Assembly: GCA_038040485.1 (NCBI GenBank) | Contig: JBBPIE010000004.1 | Coordinates: 124,001-188,000 of the forward strand | Direction of reading: 5' to 3' | DNA: 64,000 bases | Origin: Onstottus_B arcticum | GTDB taxonomy: Bacteria > Acidobacteriota > Blastocatellia > UBA7656 | Shown: positions 8,421-16,412 of the stretch, piece by piece | Position numbering within the stretch: position 1 is the stretch's first letter | How the letters are laid out: each line of letters starts with the position of its first letter | The notes under the pieces: generated by a model | What the model was told of the DNA's origin: nothing | Databases searched by the model: none | The model's input: only the letters and a program-made list of their open reading frames with translations | Position numbers and translations under genes: made by a program

Positions 8421-8563
8421 ATTGTGTTTGATCCTCAGTCCCACCTCGAAACTCCCGACAGCCTTTATAGAACTCGCCAAGTTTTCCAGCTTCTCTTTTT
8501 GTGATAGACTTCCGCTCACTTCATTGCGATAACGACTGAGAGCAAAGTTCGAGGGGAGCGAAC

Positions 8564-8977
8564 ATGCCTAAGAGCAACGAGCGTTTCATCGACGCGGGCA
8601 CTGCCGAAAGCGAGCAGTACGAGCCGAGCGAAGAGGTGCGGCAAGAGTTCGCAGAGGCCCAGCGTCTTGCCGCGGGCGGCGAGCAGTTGAGGCGCGAGCT
8701 GAGCCAGCATCACTCGCGAACTCCTGAGCTTTCGGGCGGCGACATAGACGCAGACTGGGCTCGCGCCGATATCGGAGATGAAACCGTAGGCGGCTCCGCT
8801 CCCACTCCCGATCAGGATATCGTCGAGGAGCTGGGGATAGCTGCCGGTCTCACCTATGAAGACAACGAACCGCTCCACACCAGCGAAAAAGTGGGGGAGC
8901 GCGACCGCAGGCGATGGGAGATGGACCCGGCGTCGTCTGAAGACTACAGCAAGCGAGTCAATCACGAAGGCGAGTGA
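8564..8977 (+). CDS. Conserved hypothetical protein, DUF6335-like
   Basis: A 137-residue, strongly acidic and hydrophilic protein without signal peptide or membrane segment. The central stretch GGDIDADWARADIGDETVGG and the later LTYEDNEPLHTSEKV resemble the DUF6335 group, small proteins of unknown role known from cyanobacteria and other phyla. I assign this from memory of the motif, not from a search. The ATG has GGGGAG six bases upstream. It stands alone between the cold-shock gene and an exported lectin-like protein, with no clear operon partner. Confidence 0.7.
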   Translation: MPKSNERFIDAGTAESEQYEPSEEVRQEFAEAQRLAAGGEQLRRELSQHHSRTPELSGGDIDADWARADIGDETVGGSAPTPDQDIVEELGIAAGLTYEDNEPLHTSEKVGERDRRRWEMDPASSEDYSKRVNHEGE

Positions 8978-9097
8978 TCAACCGTTCGCCGGCTACTCGC
9001 TTTGCGCGCCGCAGAGTGTCCGCGTTTCGCCGCTCGCGCTTGTCTGATATAATCCGCGCCCGCGAGACAAATCCAAGAACCCGGGGAGGCCTTACCA

Positions 9098-10018
9098 ATG
9101 CGAAAGCCCTCATTTTCGTTTTTGATTCTGATTGCGTTGATCGGCTCGGTAGCACAAGCAGACACGATTCATCTCAAGAACGGCAGTCTGCTCAAAGGCA
9201 AGGTCACGAATTTTGCCGACGATCAATTCATCGTGATGTTGGACACCGGCTCGGGCCGCTACCTGAGCAAGGCCATGGTCTTCGTCGGCGATGTTGCGCG
9301 GATCGAGTTCGACTCCGCGTCAGGCGCTTCCATTGGAGAATCAGACCCGGGGCCTTCGCGAGAGCCGGCGGCGTCAACCCAGACAGTTGAGCCCGCGGAA
9401 AAAGTGATCGCGTCAAAGGAGACTCCGCCGCGCGACACATCTGCAGCCGAAGCTCCAGCTAAAGTCACGCAGCCAGCCGAGGCGCCGCGCGATACAACTC
9501 CGGCCGAAGCTCAGCCTTCTACCGTTCAACCGAAGGATCCCGACCCGCAACCCGAGAAGGTTGTGGAGAAGCCGCCAGTGATTGCTCCGTCAGCTTCCGA
9601 GCCACTGCCCGAAACTGAAAAGCCCAGCCGTAAGCTCGGCGGATCCGTCAAGACGGTTTCGATTGACGTAGTAGGCAAGCGCGATTGGACCAGCTCGGGA
9701 TTGCTCGTTAAGCGGGGCGACCGGATTCACATTTCGGGGACAGGCACAGTGACGATTGACCCGACGAACGGCCGAACCAGCGGGCCGGAGGGAGTCCTGG
9801 AGCTTGCCGATCCAAAGAAGCTCATGCCCGATCAGCCTACGGGCGGGCTCATAGGCGTGATCGGAGCCGACAACGATGACTTCATTTTCATTGGCCGTTC
9901 GGCTGAGTTCACCGCCGCGCGCGACGGACTGCTGTTCCTGTCGGTCAACGAGGGAACTCTCTCCGACAACACGGGGACCTACAAAGCTGTGATCGAGGTG
10001 CAGCTGCAACGCAAGTAG
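9098..10018 (+). CDS. Exported protein with a C-terminal LecA (PA-IL)-like domain
   Basis: A signal peptide of about 21 residues is followed by a short beta module (IHLKNGSLLKGKV, about residues 25-75) of a kind common in exported proteins. Next is a long Pro/Ala/Thr/Glu-rich linker (about 80-180) and then a domain of about 125 residues (180-306) with the layout of the PA-IL galactophilic lectin fold: D/W near the start, GDRIHISGTG, GGLIGVIG, then LFLSVNEG with DN shortly after. This fold binds sugars with a calcium ion. The linker suggests surface exposure or crossing of a periplasmic layer. GGAGG lies nine bases before the ATG. TATAAT at 9048-9053 may be the -10 box. The ligand is unknown. 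Confidence 0.7.
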   Translation: MRKPSFSFLILIALIGSVAQADTIHLKNGSLLKGKVTNFADDQFIVMLDTGSGRYLSKAMVFVGDVARIEFDSASGASIGESDPGPSREPAASTQTVEPAEKVIASKETPPRDTSAAEAPAKVTQPAEAPRDTTPAEAQPSTVQPKDPDPQPEKVVEKPPVIAPSASEPLPETEKPSRKLGGSVKTVSIDVVGKRDWTSSGLLVKRGDRIHISGTGTVTIDPTNGRTSGPEGVLELADPKKLMPDQPTGGLIGVIGADNDDFIFIGRSAEFTAARDGLLFLSVNEGTLSDNTGTYKAVIEVQLQRK

Positions 10019-10613
10019 GAAGAGCAAAGAGAGTGAGGCACAAACTCGACTTTGACCAAGCGTGGGAATGGACTCTTTCTGGTTGCTTTACACGGTTCGA
10101 ATTAGATGTTTCCGTGCGCGGCGGCTGACCCTACAGCGGAGCCGTCTTAACACGCATTTTCCTTGACTTGATTCTGGCCTTGAAGTAGCCTGTCACTTAC
10201 CCGCAGGGCAGTTTCAAGTCTTTACTAAAATGTGGAAGGTCAATCGGCAAAGCCGTAGATCATCCTGGCGCTCGGAACCGGCCCCTGCCACGCGCCGCCC
10301 AGTGAGAGGCACCCTGCGGCGGCTCGCTCATTTCAGTTCAATAAGTGAAGTATCACCGCTCGGGTAGGATTCATTCTCAGTTCACTTGCAGACTCAGAGT
10401 TTTGGCCTCGCGGCAGAAATCAGTGAATATGCGAAGACAGGTTGGGGAGGGACGGCGCGCTGCTTTCGGGGACGACCCGTATGCAAGCAGTTGCCCTTCT
10501 GCCAGCATAAGGCTGAGGAGAGCAGATCGTTGAATTGAACCATCCGGACGACGAGTGCCTGAGGACCCGCCCGCCGGATACGAGAACAACTAATCAAAGA
10601 GAGGCAGGAGACA
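10019..10613. other. 595-base gap before the TonB receptor gene
   Basis: No convincing gene is present; short open frames here lack family features and ribosome sites. The region is probably leader and regulatory DNA for the downstream TonB-receptor gene. A small hairpin CGGCAAAGCCG sits near 10240. I looked for a riboswitch and found no match good enough to name. Confidence 0.5.
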
Positions 10614-13600
10614 ATGTCAAAACGAAAATCATTCCACTCACTATGCTCATTGGTGCTTGCGTTGTGTATGGGGTTCGGAGCGATTCCGGCCCTGGGACAG
10701 TCGCAAGCCAGCACTGGCCAGATCGCGGGCGTTGTGACTGATGCTCAAGGAGGAAGCATTCCAAAGGCAACCGTGACAGCGACAAACAAGAATACCGGCA
10801 TGGCGCGGTCGTCGGTTTCCAACGACGAAGGCTACTACGCCATACTGCTGCTGCCGCCGGGCATATACAATGTGGCGGCCGAGGCGAGCGGTTTTGCGGC
10901 GAGCACGATAAGCGACGTGGAGGTAAGCGTCGGTAGAACGAGAGACATCAATATCTCGATGGGCGTCAGCGGGGTTACGGAAGTCGTAAGCGTCACTGCC
11001 GGCGCGATTCAGGTTCAGACCACCCGCTCAGAGGCAGACTCGGTGCTCAACCAGCAAGCCATCGAAAATCTCCCGATCAACGGCCGCCGATTCCAGGACT
11101 TCGTTACCCTTACGCCGATGGCGCAGGTGGAACCGTCGCGCCAGCAGATCTCGCTGGCCGGACAACGTGGCATCAACTCGAACATCAACGTCGACGGCAC
11201 GGACTACAACAATCCGTTCTTTGGCGGCATCCGCGGCGGCGAGCGATCGAACTTCGCTTTCACGATCCCGCAGGAATCGATCAAGGAATTCCAGGTTGTA
11301 GCGTCGGGCTATAGCGCTGAGTTCGGGCGGTCAACCGGAGGCATCGTCAATGCTGTGACCAAATCCGGAAGCAATGCCTGGCACGGCTCGGGTTTCTATA
11401 ATATTCGGCCGCAGCAATGGGCGAAAAAGCCCCAGATAGTGCAGGCGGCTGAAGACGACCGGAATTTGAGACTGGGCCCAACGGGTGTGCCGCTAAACTT
11501 CGTCGCCGCGCCGACACTGCAGCTGTTCGGCGGATCCTTTGGCGGGCCGGTTAAGAAAGACAAAGCGTTTTTCTTTGTTGCCTACGAACAACAACGCTTC
11601 CGCAACAAACGCCAGGTCTTCTTTGACAACCTTTCTGCCGTCACACCCGGACCCTTGACGCAGGAGGCTATTGATTTCTACTCGTCGCTGCAGGAGCCGT
11701 TCACACAGACCAATGACGCCAAGGCATTTACAGGGCGCTTCGACTACGAAATCAATGCCAATCACCGATTCAATATCAGGTACGGCTGGAGCAAAGCCAA
11801 CGCGCTCAACTCCACCTCAGTCGGCAATGCGTTGTTCCCGACCATCAGCAACGCGCTCTCCAATAATGGAACTGAAAACGACGGGAGTAACTCGGTAGTT
11901 GGACAGTTTACCAGCTTCTTTAGCAGCACGCTGGTCAATGAATTCCGCGGACAGTGGGTTCGAGAGGAACGACCCCGTCCTGCCAATGCTATTGAACCGA
12001 ACGTGACAGACTTCCTCGGCACCTACGGAACGAATACCTTTCTGGGCCAGAACACTCAATTTGACCGCCGCATTCAGGCTGCGGACAGTCTGACCTGGTC
12101 AAAGGGCAGTCACACGCTCAAGTTCGGTGGCGAGTACAATCACATCTTCATCAGCCAGCTATTTGGCTTCAACCAGACCGGCTCGTTTAACATAGCGGGG
12201 ACAAACGCAAACACGGTTGCCGAGATATTGTCGGTTGGCGGGACAAACGCGAACCGTTTTGACACGACAGACGTGACATTCTTGCGGCAAATCGGCAACC
12301 TGATGGCCTCGTATGGAACAGACGAGATCGCCTTCTTTGGGCAGGACTCGTGGCGCATCAAGCCGAACTTCACGCTGAACTACGGGGTTCGTTGGGAGGG
12401 ACAATACAATCCGACGCCCGAAGCCAACAACACAACTCTGCTCAACAAAGTAAACGGCGCCGCTTTCCCGAACGTCTTCCCGTCCGGCCACAGGGCAGAT
12501 CCAACCAAGATCGCCGACAACGCCAAGCAAATTGCCCCGCGCCTCGGGTTCGCCTGGGATCCCAAGAGCGATGGCAAGACTGTGGTGCGCGGATACACTG
12601 GCATTTACTACGCGCGCACGCCGTTGCTTCTGTTTGCCGCAGCGGTTAACAACTGGCGCATACCGGCCGGTGATCTCTCGGTGCAACTGCCTTTCTCGGT
12701 ACCGTCCTCCAACCCGAACAATACTGTCTACGAGCAGTTGAAGTTGATCGGGATAGACCTGAACACTTTCACGCTGGGTAATCTACCGGACATAACACCG
12801 GATAAGTTAACAGCCATAGCGAATGCTTTAGGCCTGGTCGTCGATCCGTTCACTGGGGCCCAACCGATATTCAACGCGGCCGACTACAAGAATCCCAGGG
12901 CCTACCAGGGCGGACTCGGTGTCGAACGGCAGGTTAGCCAGAGCCTCTCGGTAGGCGCGGATTTCACCTATGTTCATACCGTCTTCTTGCAGCGGAATCG
13001 CGACATAAACGTTCCGAAGCCGGTACTGCGAAGTGTGGCGGTTGACCCGGCTCAGAGACCGTTCTATGGATTGCGGACTGGAACACCTCGGCCGATCTCC
13101 ACACTTGGGCAAGTCCAAGTGCGCGAATCGACCGCAAAGTCGCTCTATCGCGCCATCACACTCCGGGCGAAATTCCAGAAGAAGTGGGGGCAGTTCAACA
13201 CGTTCTACACGTTGTCGAAGAACCTTTCGGACGACGACAACGAGCGCTCGGCCGGCGGGTTCTCCTACGAGGACTTTTATAGGTTCGGACCCGAGTACTC
13301 CAACTCGAACATAGACCGGCGGCATCAGTTCGTTGCAAGTCCGGTCTTTTACCTGCCACACGGGATAGACTTTTCCAGCGCCATCAGAATGTTCTCTGGA
13401 ACTCCGATTGATGCGAGCTCGGGGATCACCGATGCAAACGGAGATCGCGGCGGGCCCGATCGTCCGTATCTGGGACCCGGCGTGCCCTTCCAGCGAAACG
13501 CATATCGCAACCGGGCCATCTACGGCTTTGACGTCCACGGCGCGAAGCGCATCGAGTTCGCAGAAGGAAAACGGGTAGTTCTCACGCTGGACGTATTCAA

Positions 13601-13844
13601 CGTTCTGAACCTTCAGAACAATCAGATCGCGGGCGCCGCGTCGACGAACTTCTGCATAGCAGCTCCGCTGCCCGCGCCGAACAATGTGATTCCTCCCAAC
13701 TGCGGGTTCCTTGGGCCGACAAATCCAAACTTCCTGTCGCTGGTGGACCATCTTGCGACGTCACCGCGATTCGGGAAGCTGTTGCTCAACAACAATCCCG
13801 GGGCGCCGCTACAGGTGCAAGTTGGGGCGCGCTTCCAGTTCTAA
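10614..13844 (+). CDS. TonB-dependent outer-membrane receptor, Oar-like with carboxypeptidase-regulatory N-domain
   Basis: Signal peptide (about residues 1-29), then a carboxypeptidase regulatory-like beta sandwich (about 32-115: GQIAGVVTDAQGGSIPKATV). This is followed by a plug region with LPINGRRFQDFVTLTP and GGIVNAVTKSGSN, then a large outer-membrane beta-barrel that ends in the C-terminal phenylalanine (GARFQF) used for barrel insertion. The length of 1076 aa is typical of the Oar-like group, which is greatly expanded in Acidobacteriota and imports large ligands such as glycans or peptides. GCAGGAG precedes the ATG. No TonB/ExbBD or hydrolase gene is adjacent, so the substrate is open. 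A strong terminator follows. Confidence 0.92.
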   Translation: MSKRKSFHSLCSLVLALCMGFGAIPALGQSQASTGQIAGVVTDAQGGSIPKATVTATNKNTGMARSSVSNDEGYYAILLLPPGIYNVAAEASGFAASTISDVEVSVGRTRDINISMGVSGVTEVVSVTAGAIQVQTTRSEADSVLNQQAIENLPINGRRFQDFVTLTPMAQVEPSRQQISLAGQRGINSNINVDGTDYNNPFFGGIRGGERSNFAFTIPQESIKEFQVVASGYSAEFGRSTGGIVNAVTKSGSNAWHGSGFYNIRPQQWAKKPQIVQAAEDDRNLRLGPTGVPLNFVAAPTLQLFGGSFGGPVKKDKAFFFVAYEQQRFRNKRQVFFDNLSAVTPGPLTQEAIDFYSSLQEPFTQTNDAKAFTGRFDYEINANHRFNIRYGWSKANALNSTSVGNALFPTISNALSNNGTENDGSNSVVGQFTSFFSSTLVNEFRGQWVREERPRPANAIEPNVTDFLGTYGTNTFLGQNTQFDRRIQAADSLTWSKGSHTLKFGGEYNHIFISQLFGFNQTGSFNIAGTNANTVAEILSVGGTNANRFDTTDVTFLRQIGNLMASYGTDEIAFFGQDSWRIKPNFTLNYGVRWEGQYNPTPEANNTTLLNKVNGAAFPNVFPSGHRADPTKIADNAKQIAPRLGFAWDPKSDGKTVVRGYTGIYYARTPLLLFAAAVNNWRIPAGDLSVQLPFSVPSSNPNNTVYEQLKLIGIDLNTFTLGNLPDITPDKLTAIANALGLVVDPFTGAQPIFNAADYKNPRAYQGGLGVERQVSQSLSVGADFTYVHTVFLQRNRDINVPKPVLRSVAVDPAQRPFYGLRTGTPRPISTLGQVQVRESTAKSLYRAITLRAKFQKKWGQFNTFYTLSKNLSDDDNERSAGGFSYEDFYRFGPEYSNSNIDRRHQFVASPVFYLPHGIDFSSAIRMFSGTPIDASSGITDANGDRGGPDRPYLGPGVPFQRNAYRNRAIYGFDVHGAKRIEFAEGKRVVLTLDVFNVLNLQNNQIAGAASTNFCIAAPLPAPNNVIPPNCGFLGPTNPNFLSLVDHLATSPRFGKLLLNNNPGAPLQVQVGARFQF

Positions 13845-13863
13845 GTAGTTCGCATGCTGATTC

Positions 13864-13900
13864 AAAGGGTGGTGAGTGAGAACTCACCACCCTTTTGTTT
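13864..13900 (+). terminator. Strong intrinsic terminator after the TonB receptor gene
   Basis: A perfect 14-base stem (AAAGGGTGGTGAGT at 13864-13877 with 13882-13895), a four-base loop GAGA, then TGTTTT. It sits 20 bases after the receptor stop codon. Confidence 0.9.
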
Positions 13901-13939
13901 TGAATTTGGTACGTAACACGGGCGCCGGACACAGGTCGC

Positions 13940-15856
13940 GTGCCCGACGCTTCGCGCATCACTCCGCAGGTTGCGCCACAAGGCACACGAGCCGGTCACG
14001 ACATTTCGATTGAAGTCGCACTCGACGCAGGCGTGCCGATAGACGGGCTCAAGACGACTCAGCACGACGTAGACATCGAACGCCCATCCGATCGCCGGGC
14101 AATTGTTCGGCTCAGGAACAAGAATGAAATCCCAAACCGGGACTTCATCCTCAAGTGCGACGTGGCCGGGCGTAAGATCGAAGACGCAGTTCTCGCTCAT
14201 CACTCGGAGCGCGGCGGGTACTTCACGATGCTTCTTCAGCCGCCCGAGGGAGTGACCGCCGCAGACGTAACGCCGAAGGAACTCGTGTTTGTGCTGGACA
14301 CGTCGGGCTCGATGAGCGGGTTCCCCATCGAAAAGGCGAAGGAGACGATGAAGCTGGCCCTCGACGGGCTCTATCCAGAAGACACCTTCAACTTGATCAC
14401 CTTCGCCGGCGACACTAACATCTTGTTCCCCGCGCCAGTCCCGGCTACAAAAGAGAACCTAAGAAAAGCTCAGGAGTTTCTCGCTTCGCGCTCGGGCGGC
14501 GGCGGAACCGAAATGATGAAAGCCATTCGCGCGGCGCTCGATCCATCGGACAAAAAAGATCACCTGCGCATCGCGTGCTTCATGACTGACGGCTATGTCG
14601 GCAACGATATGGAGATCATCGGCGAGGTTCAGAAACATCAGAATGCTCGCGTGTTTGCTTTCGGCATCGGAAGCTCGGTCAATCGTTTCCTGCTCGACAA
14701 AATGGCCGAGCATGGCCGCGGCGAAGTGGAATACGTCACGCTCAACGACGACGGCTCCGCAGCCGCCAGAAGATTCCACGAACGAATTCGCAACCCGCTG
14801 CTGACTGACATCTCGATAGACTGGTCCGGGTTGCCGGTCGCCGACGTTTATCCAAAGCGCATTCCGGATCTGTTTAGCGCGAAACCTGTCGTTGTGTCGG
14901 GCCGTTTCACCGGCAGCGGGCGCGGAACGATCAAGCTTCGAGGGAAGATGTCCGGCCGTGACTTCGTGCGAGATATTCCAATTGACTTGCCTGAGAACGA
15001 ACCGCGTCACGACGTGCTGGCGACGTTGTGGGCTCGCACCAGGATTGATGATTTGATGTCGCAAGACTTCAACGGGATTCAGCGGGGCGCACCACGGGCC
15101 GACGTAAGCGAAGCCATCACGCAACTCGGCATCGAGTATCGCATGATGACTCAGTTTACCTCGTTCGTTGCCGTTGAAGAGATGACGGTAAACGACGGCG
15201 GCAAGCCTCGCAGGATCGAGGTTCCGGTCGATATGCCCGAGGGAGTAAGCTACGGAGGCGTGTTCGGAAAAGGACAGGATCGGTTGGCGCAAAACAGAGC
15301 CCTTTATCAAACGCAGGCGCTCTCTGCCCCTGCGCTGCCAAAAGCGGCTGCCGAAACAGTCACCGTGACCAGCGGCCAGCCGAGCACTGATAAACGAAGA
15401 AAGGGGGGCTCTGCCGGCGGAGTCTCTGGAGGTGTCGGGGGCGGTGTTGGCGCTGGAAGTGGTTCGGGCGTCGGACCTGGCTCGGGCGCAGCGTATGGAG
15501 GAGGTTTCAGCGACTCGGCGAGAGACCGGGTGCTTTCTCCTGATGAACAGAGGCGCCTGCAGACGCGTTCAAAGCTTCATCCATCAATAGTCGCGCTGAT
15601 TGAGCGGCTGAAGGACAAGACCGCGAAGCCCTCAACAGAAGAGTCCAGGTTTGTTCGCGATGGAAAAGCCGAGATTCAAATCTGGCTCACGGCTAAGAGC
15701 CCACAGGCGCTCGCGTTTCTCAAGCAGCTTGGATTCGAAGTGGTGCTCGACCCGCCCTCCTCGAAGATGGTGATCGGGCGAGTGCCGCTCGAAAAACTCG
15801 CGACGCTCGCGGAAACAAATCTGATCCGATACATCACGCCAATGACCAGCAATTAG
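13940..15856 (+). CDS. VWA-domain protein of the VIT/VWA family, N-terminally truncated
   Basis: Family members normally have a signal peptide and VIT domain of about 250 residues before the VWA domain. Here family-like sequence begins only at about 13922 (APDTG, then VPDASRITP). The frame upstream of that is junk and closes with a stop at 13901. What remains is an intact VWA domain (about residues 110-290) with the metal site DTSGSMS and a later TDGYVG, and a beta region. A Gly-rich linker (about 490-530) and a C-terminal module follow. The only usable start is a GTG with no clear ribosome site. It begins 40 bases after the receptor terminator, which suggests a deletion joined the two. It may be a decaying gene, although the rest of the frame is undamaged. 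Confidence 0.75.
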   Translation: MPDASRITPQVAPQGTRAGHDISIEVALDAGVPIDGLKTTQHDVDIERPSDRRAIVRLRNKNEIPNRDFILKCDVAGRKIEDAVLAHHSERGGYFTMLLQPPEGVTAADVTPKELVFVLDTSGSMSGFPIEKAKETMKLALDGLYPEDTFNLITFAGDTNILFPAPVPATKENLRKAQEFLASRSGGGGTEMMKAIRAALDPSDKKDHLRIACFMTDGYVGNDMEIIGEVQKHQNARVFAFGIGSSVNRFLLDKMAEHGRGEVEYVTLNDDGSAAARRFHERIRNPLLTDISIDWSGLPVADVYPKRIPDLFSAKPVVVSGRFTGSGRGTIKLRGKMSGRDFVRDIPIDLPENEPRHDVLATLWARTRIDDLMSQDFNGIQRGAPRADVSEAITQLGIEYRMMTQFTSFVAVEEMTVNDGGKPRRIEVPVDMPEGVSYGGVFGKGQDRLAQNRALYQTQALSAPALPKAAAETVTVTSGQPSTDKRRKGGSAGGVSGGVGGGVGAGSGSGVGPGSGAAYGGGFSDSARDRVLSPDEQRRLQTRSKLHPSIVALIERLKDKTAKPSTEESRFVRDGKAEIQIWLTAKSPQALAFLKQLGFEVVLDPPSSKMVIGRVPLEKLATLAETNLIRYITPMTSN

Positions 15857-15894
15857 CCGGCGCGCAAGGCCTCTCATCGTTTGCCGCAAATCTC

Positions 15895-15928
15895 GAAAGG
15901 CAAGCTCCCGTGAGCTTGCCTTTCTTTT
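15895..15928 (+). terminator. Intrinsic terminator after the VWA gene
   Basis: GAAAGGCAAGCTC (15895-15907) pairs perfectly with 15912-15924 around a CCGT loop and is followed by TTTT. Confidence 0.88.
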
Positions 15929-15960
15929 CGCCTCTCGCAGATAATCGCAGTACTCGTGGG

Positions 15961-15987
15961 TGCGACCTTCAGTTGATGAAGGTCGCA
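15961..15987 (+). promoter_or_regulatory. Hairpin in the leader of the small coiled-coil gene
   Basis: TGCGACCTTC (15961-15970) pairs exactly with GAAGGTCGCA (15978-15987) around a seven-base loop. It lies 14 bases before the ribosome site GAGGAG of the next gene and has no T-run, so it is more likely a leader structure than a terminator. Confidence 0.4.
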
Positions 15988-16013
15988 AACTGGCTCAACC
16001 GAGGAGATCACAC

Positions 16014-16334
16014 ATGACCGGCGAAGAGATGGAAAAAGCAATTCAGTTCTTGATTGAGCACCACGCAAACGTCAGCGCAGGAATTGAGGGCTTGAAAGAG
16101 GCGCAGGAGAGTACTGCCGCGAACCTTGACACCCTCACTGGAATAGTGGCCGACCTGACCCAGAATGTCTCGCGACTGGAATGGCAGGCCGAAGCGGACC
16201 GCGAGGAGATGCGAGACAGCTTTAACAAGCTGATCCTGGGCAACGAAGTCACGCGGGACCTTGCGCAGAGAGTAACTCGCCTGGCTATCCAGACCTCTCA
16301 ACGCGTCACCATCATCGAAGACAGGCTCGGGTAA
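16014..16334 (+). CDS. Small coiled-coil hypothetical protein
   Basis: A 106-residue protein, almost wholly helical by composition, with heptad-like runs of hydrophobic residues in the central part (about residues 30-75). The start MTGEEMEKAIQFLIEHHA recalls short proteins that are frequent in Acidobacteriota genomes and have no known function. I use the ATG at 16014 because GAGGAG lies seven bases upstream; reading on from 15960 would add 18 residues that include part of a hairpin. There is no signal peptide or membrane segment. It probably oligomerises. It sits 78 bases before the glutamyl-tRNA synthetase gene on the same strand. Confidence 0.7.
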   Translation: MTGEEMEKAIQFLIEHHANVSAGIEGLKEAQESTAANLDTLTGIVADLTQNVSRLEWQAEADREEMRDSFNKLILGNEVTRDLAQRVTRLAIQTSQRVTIIEDRLG

Positions 16335-16412
16335 AATGATCGCTCCGCTCAGACAACGCCGGTTCAGGATTGCACCGTATCAACACTCACACGAAAGAGA
16401 ACACACGATCCA

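Noticed and set aside
10160..10340. Leader of the TonB gene looked partly like a c-di-GMP riboswitch (GGCAAAGCCG)
   Set aside because: Only a short stretch matches. The other conserved blocks and the tetraloop/receptor pair are not in the right places.
10345..10589. Short open frames before the TonB receptor
   Set aside because: Low-quality composition, no ribosome sites and no protein-like features.
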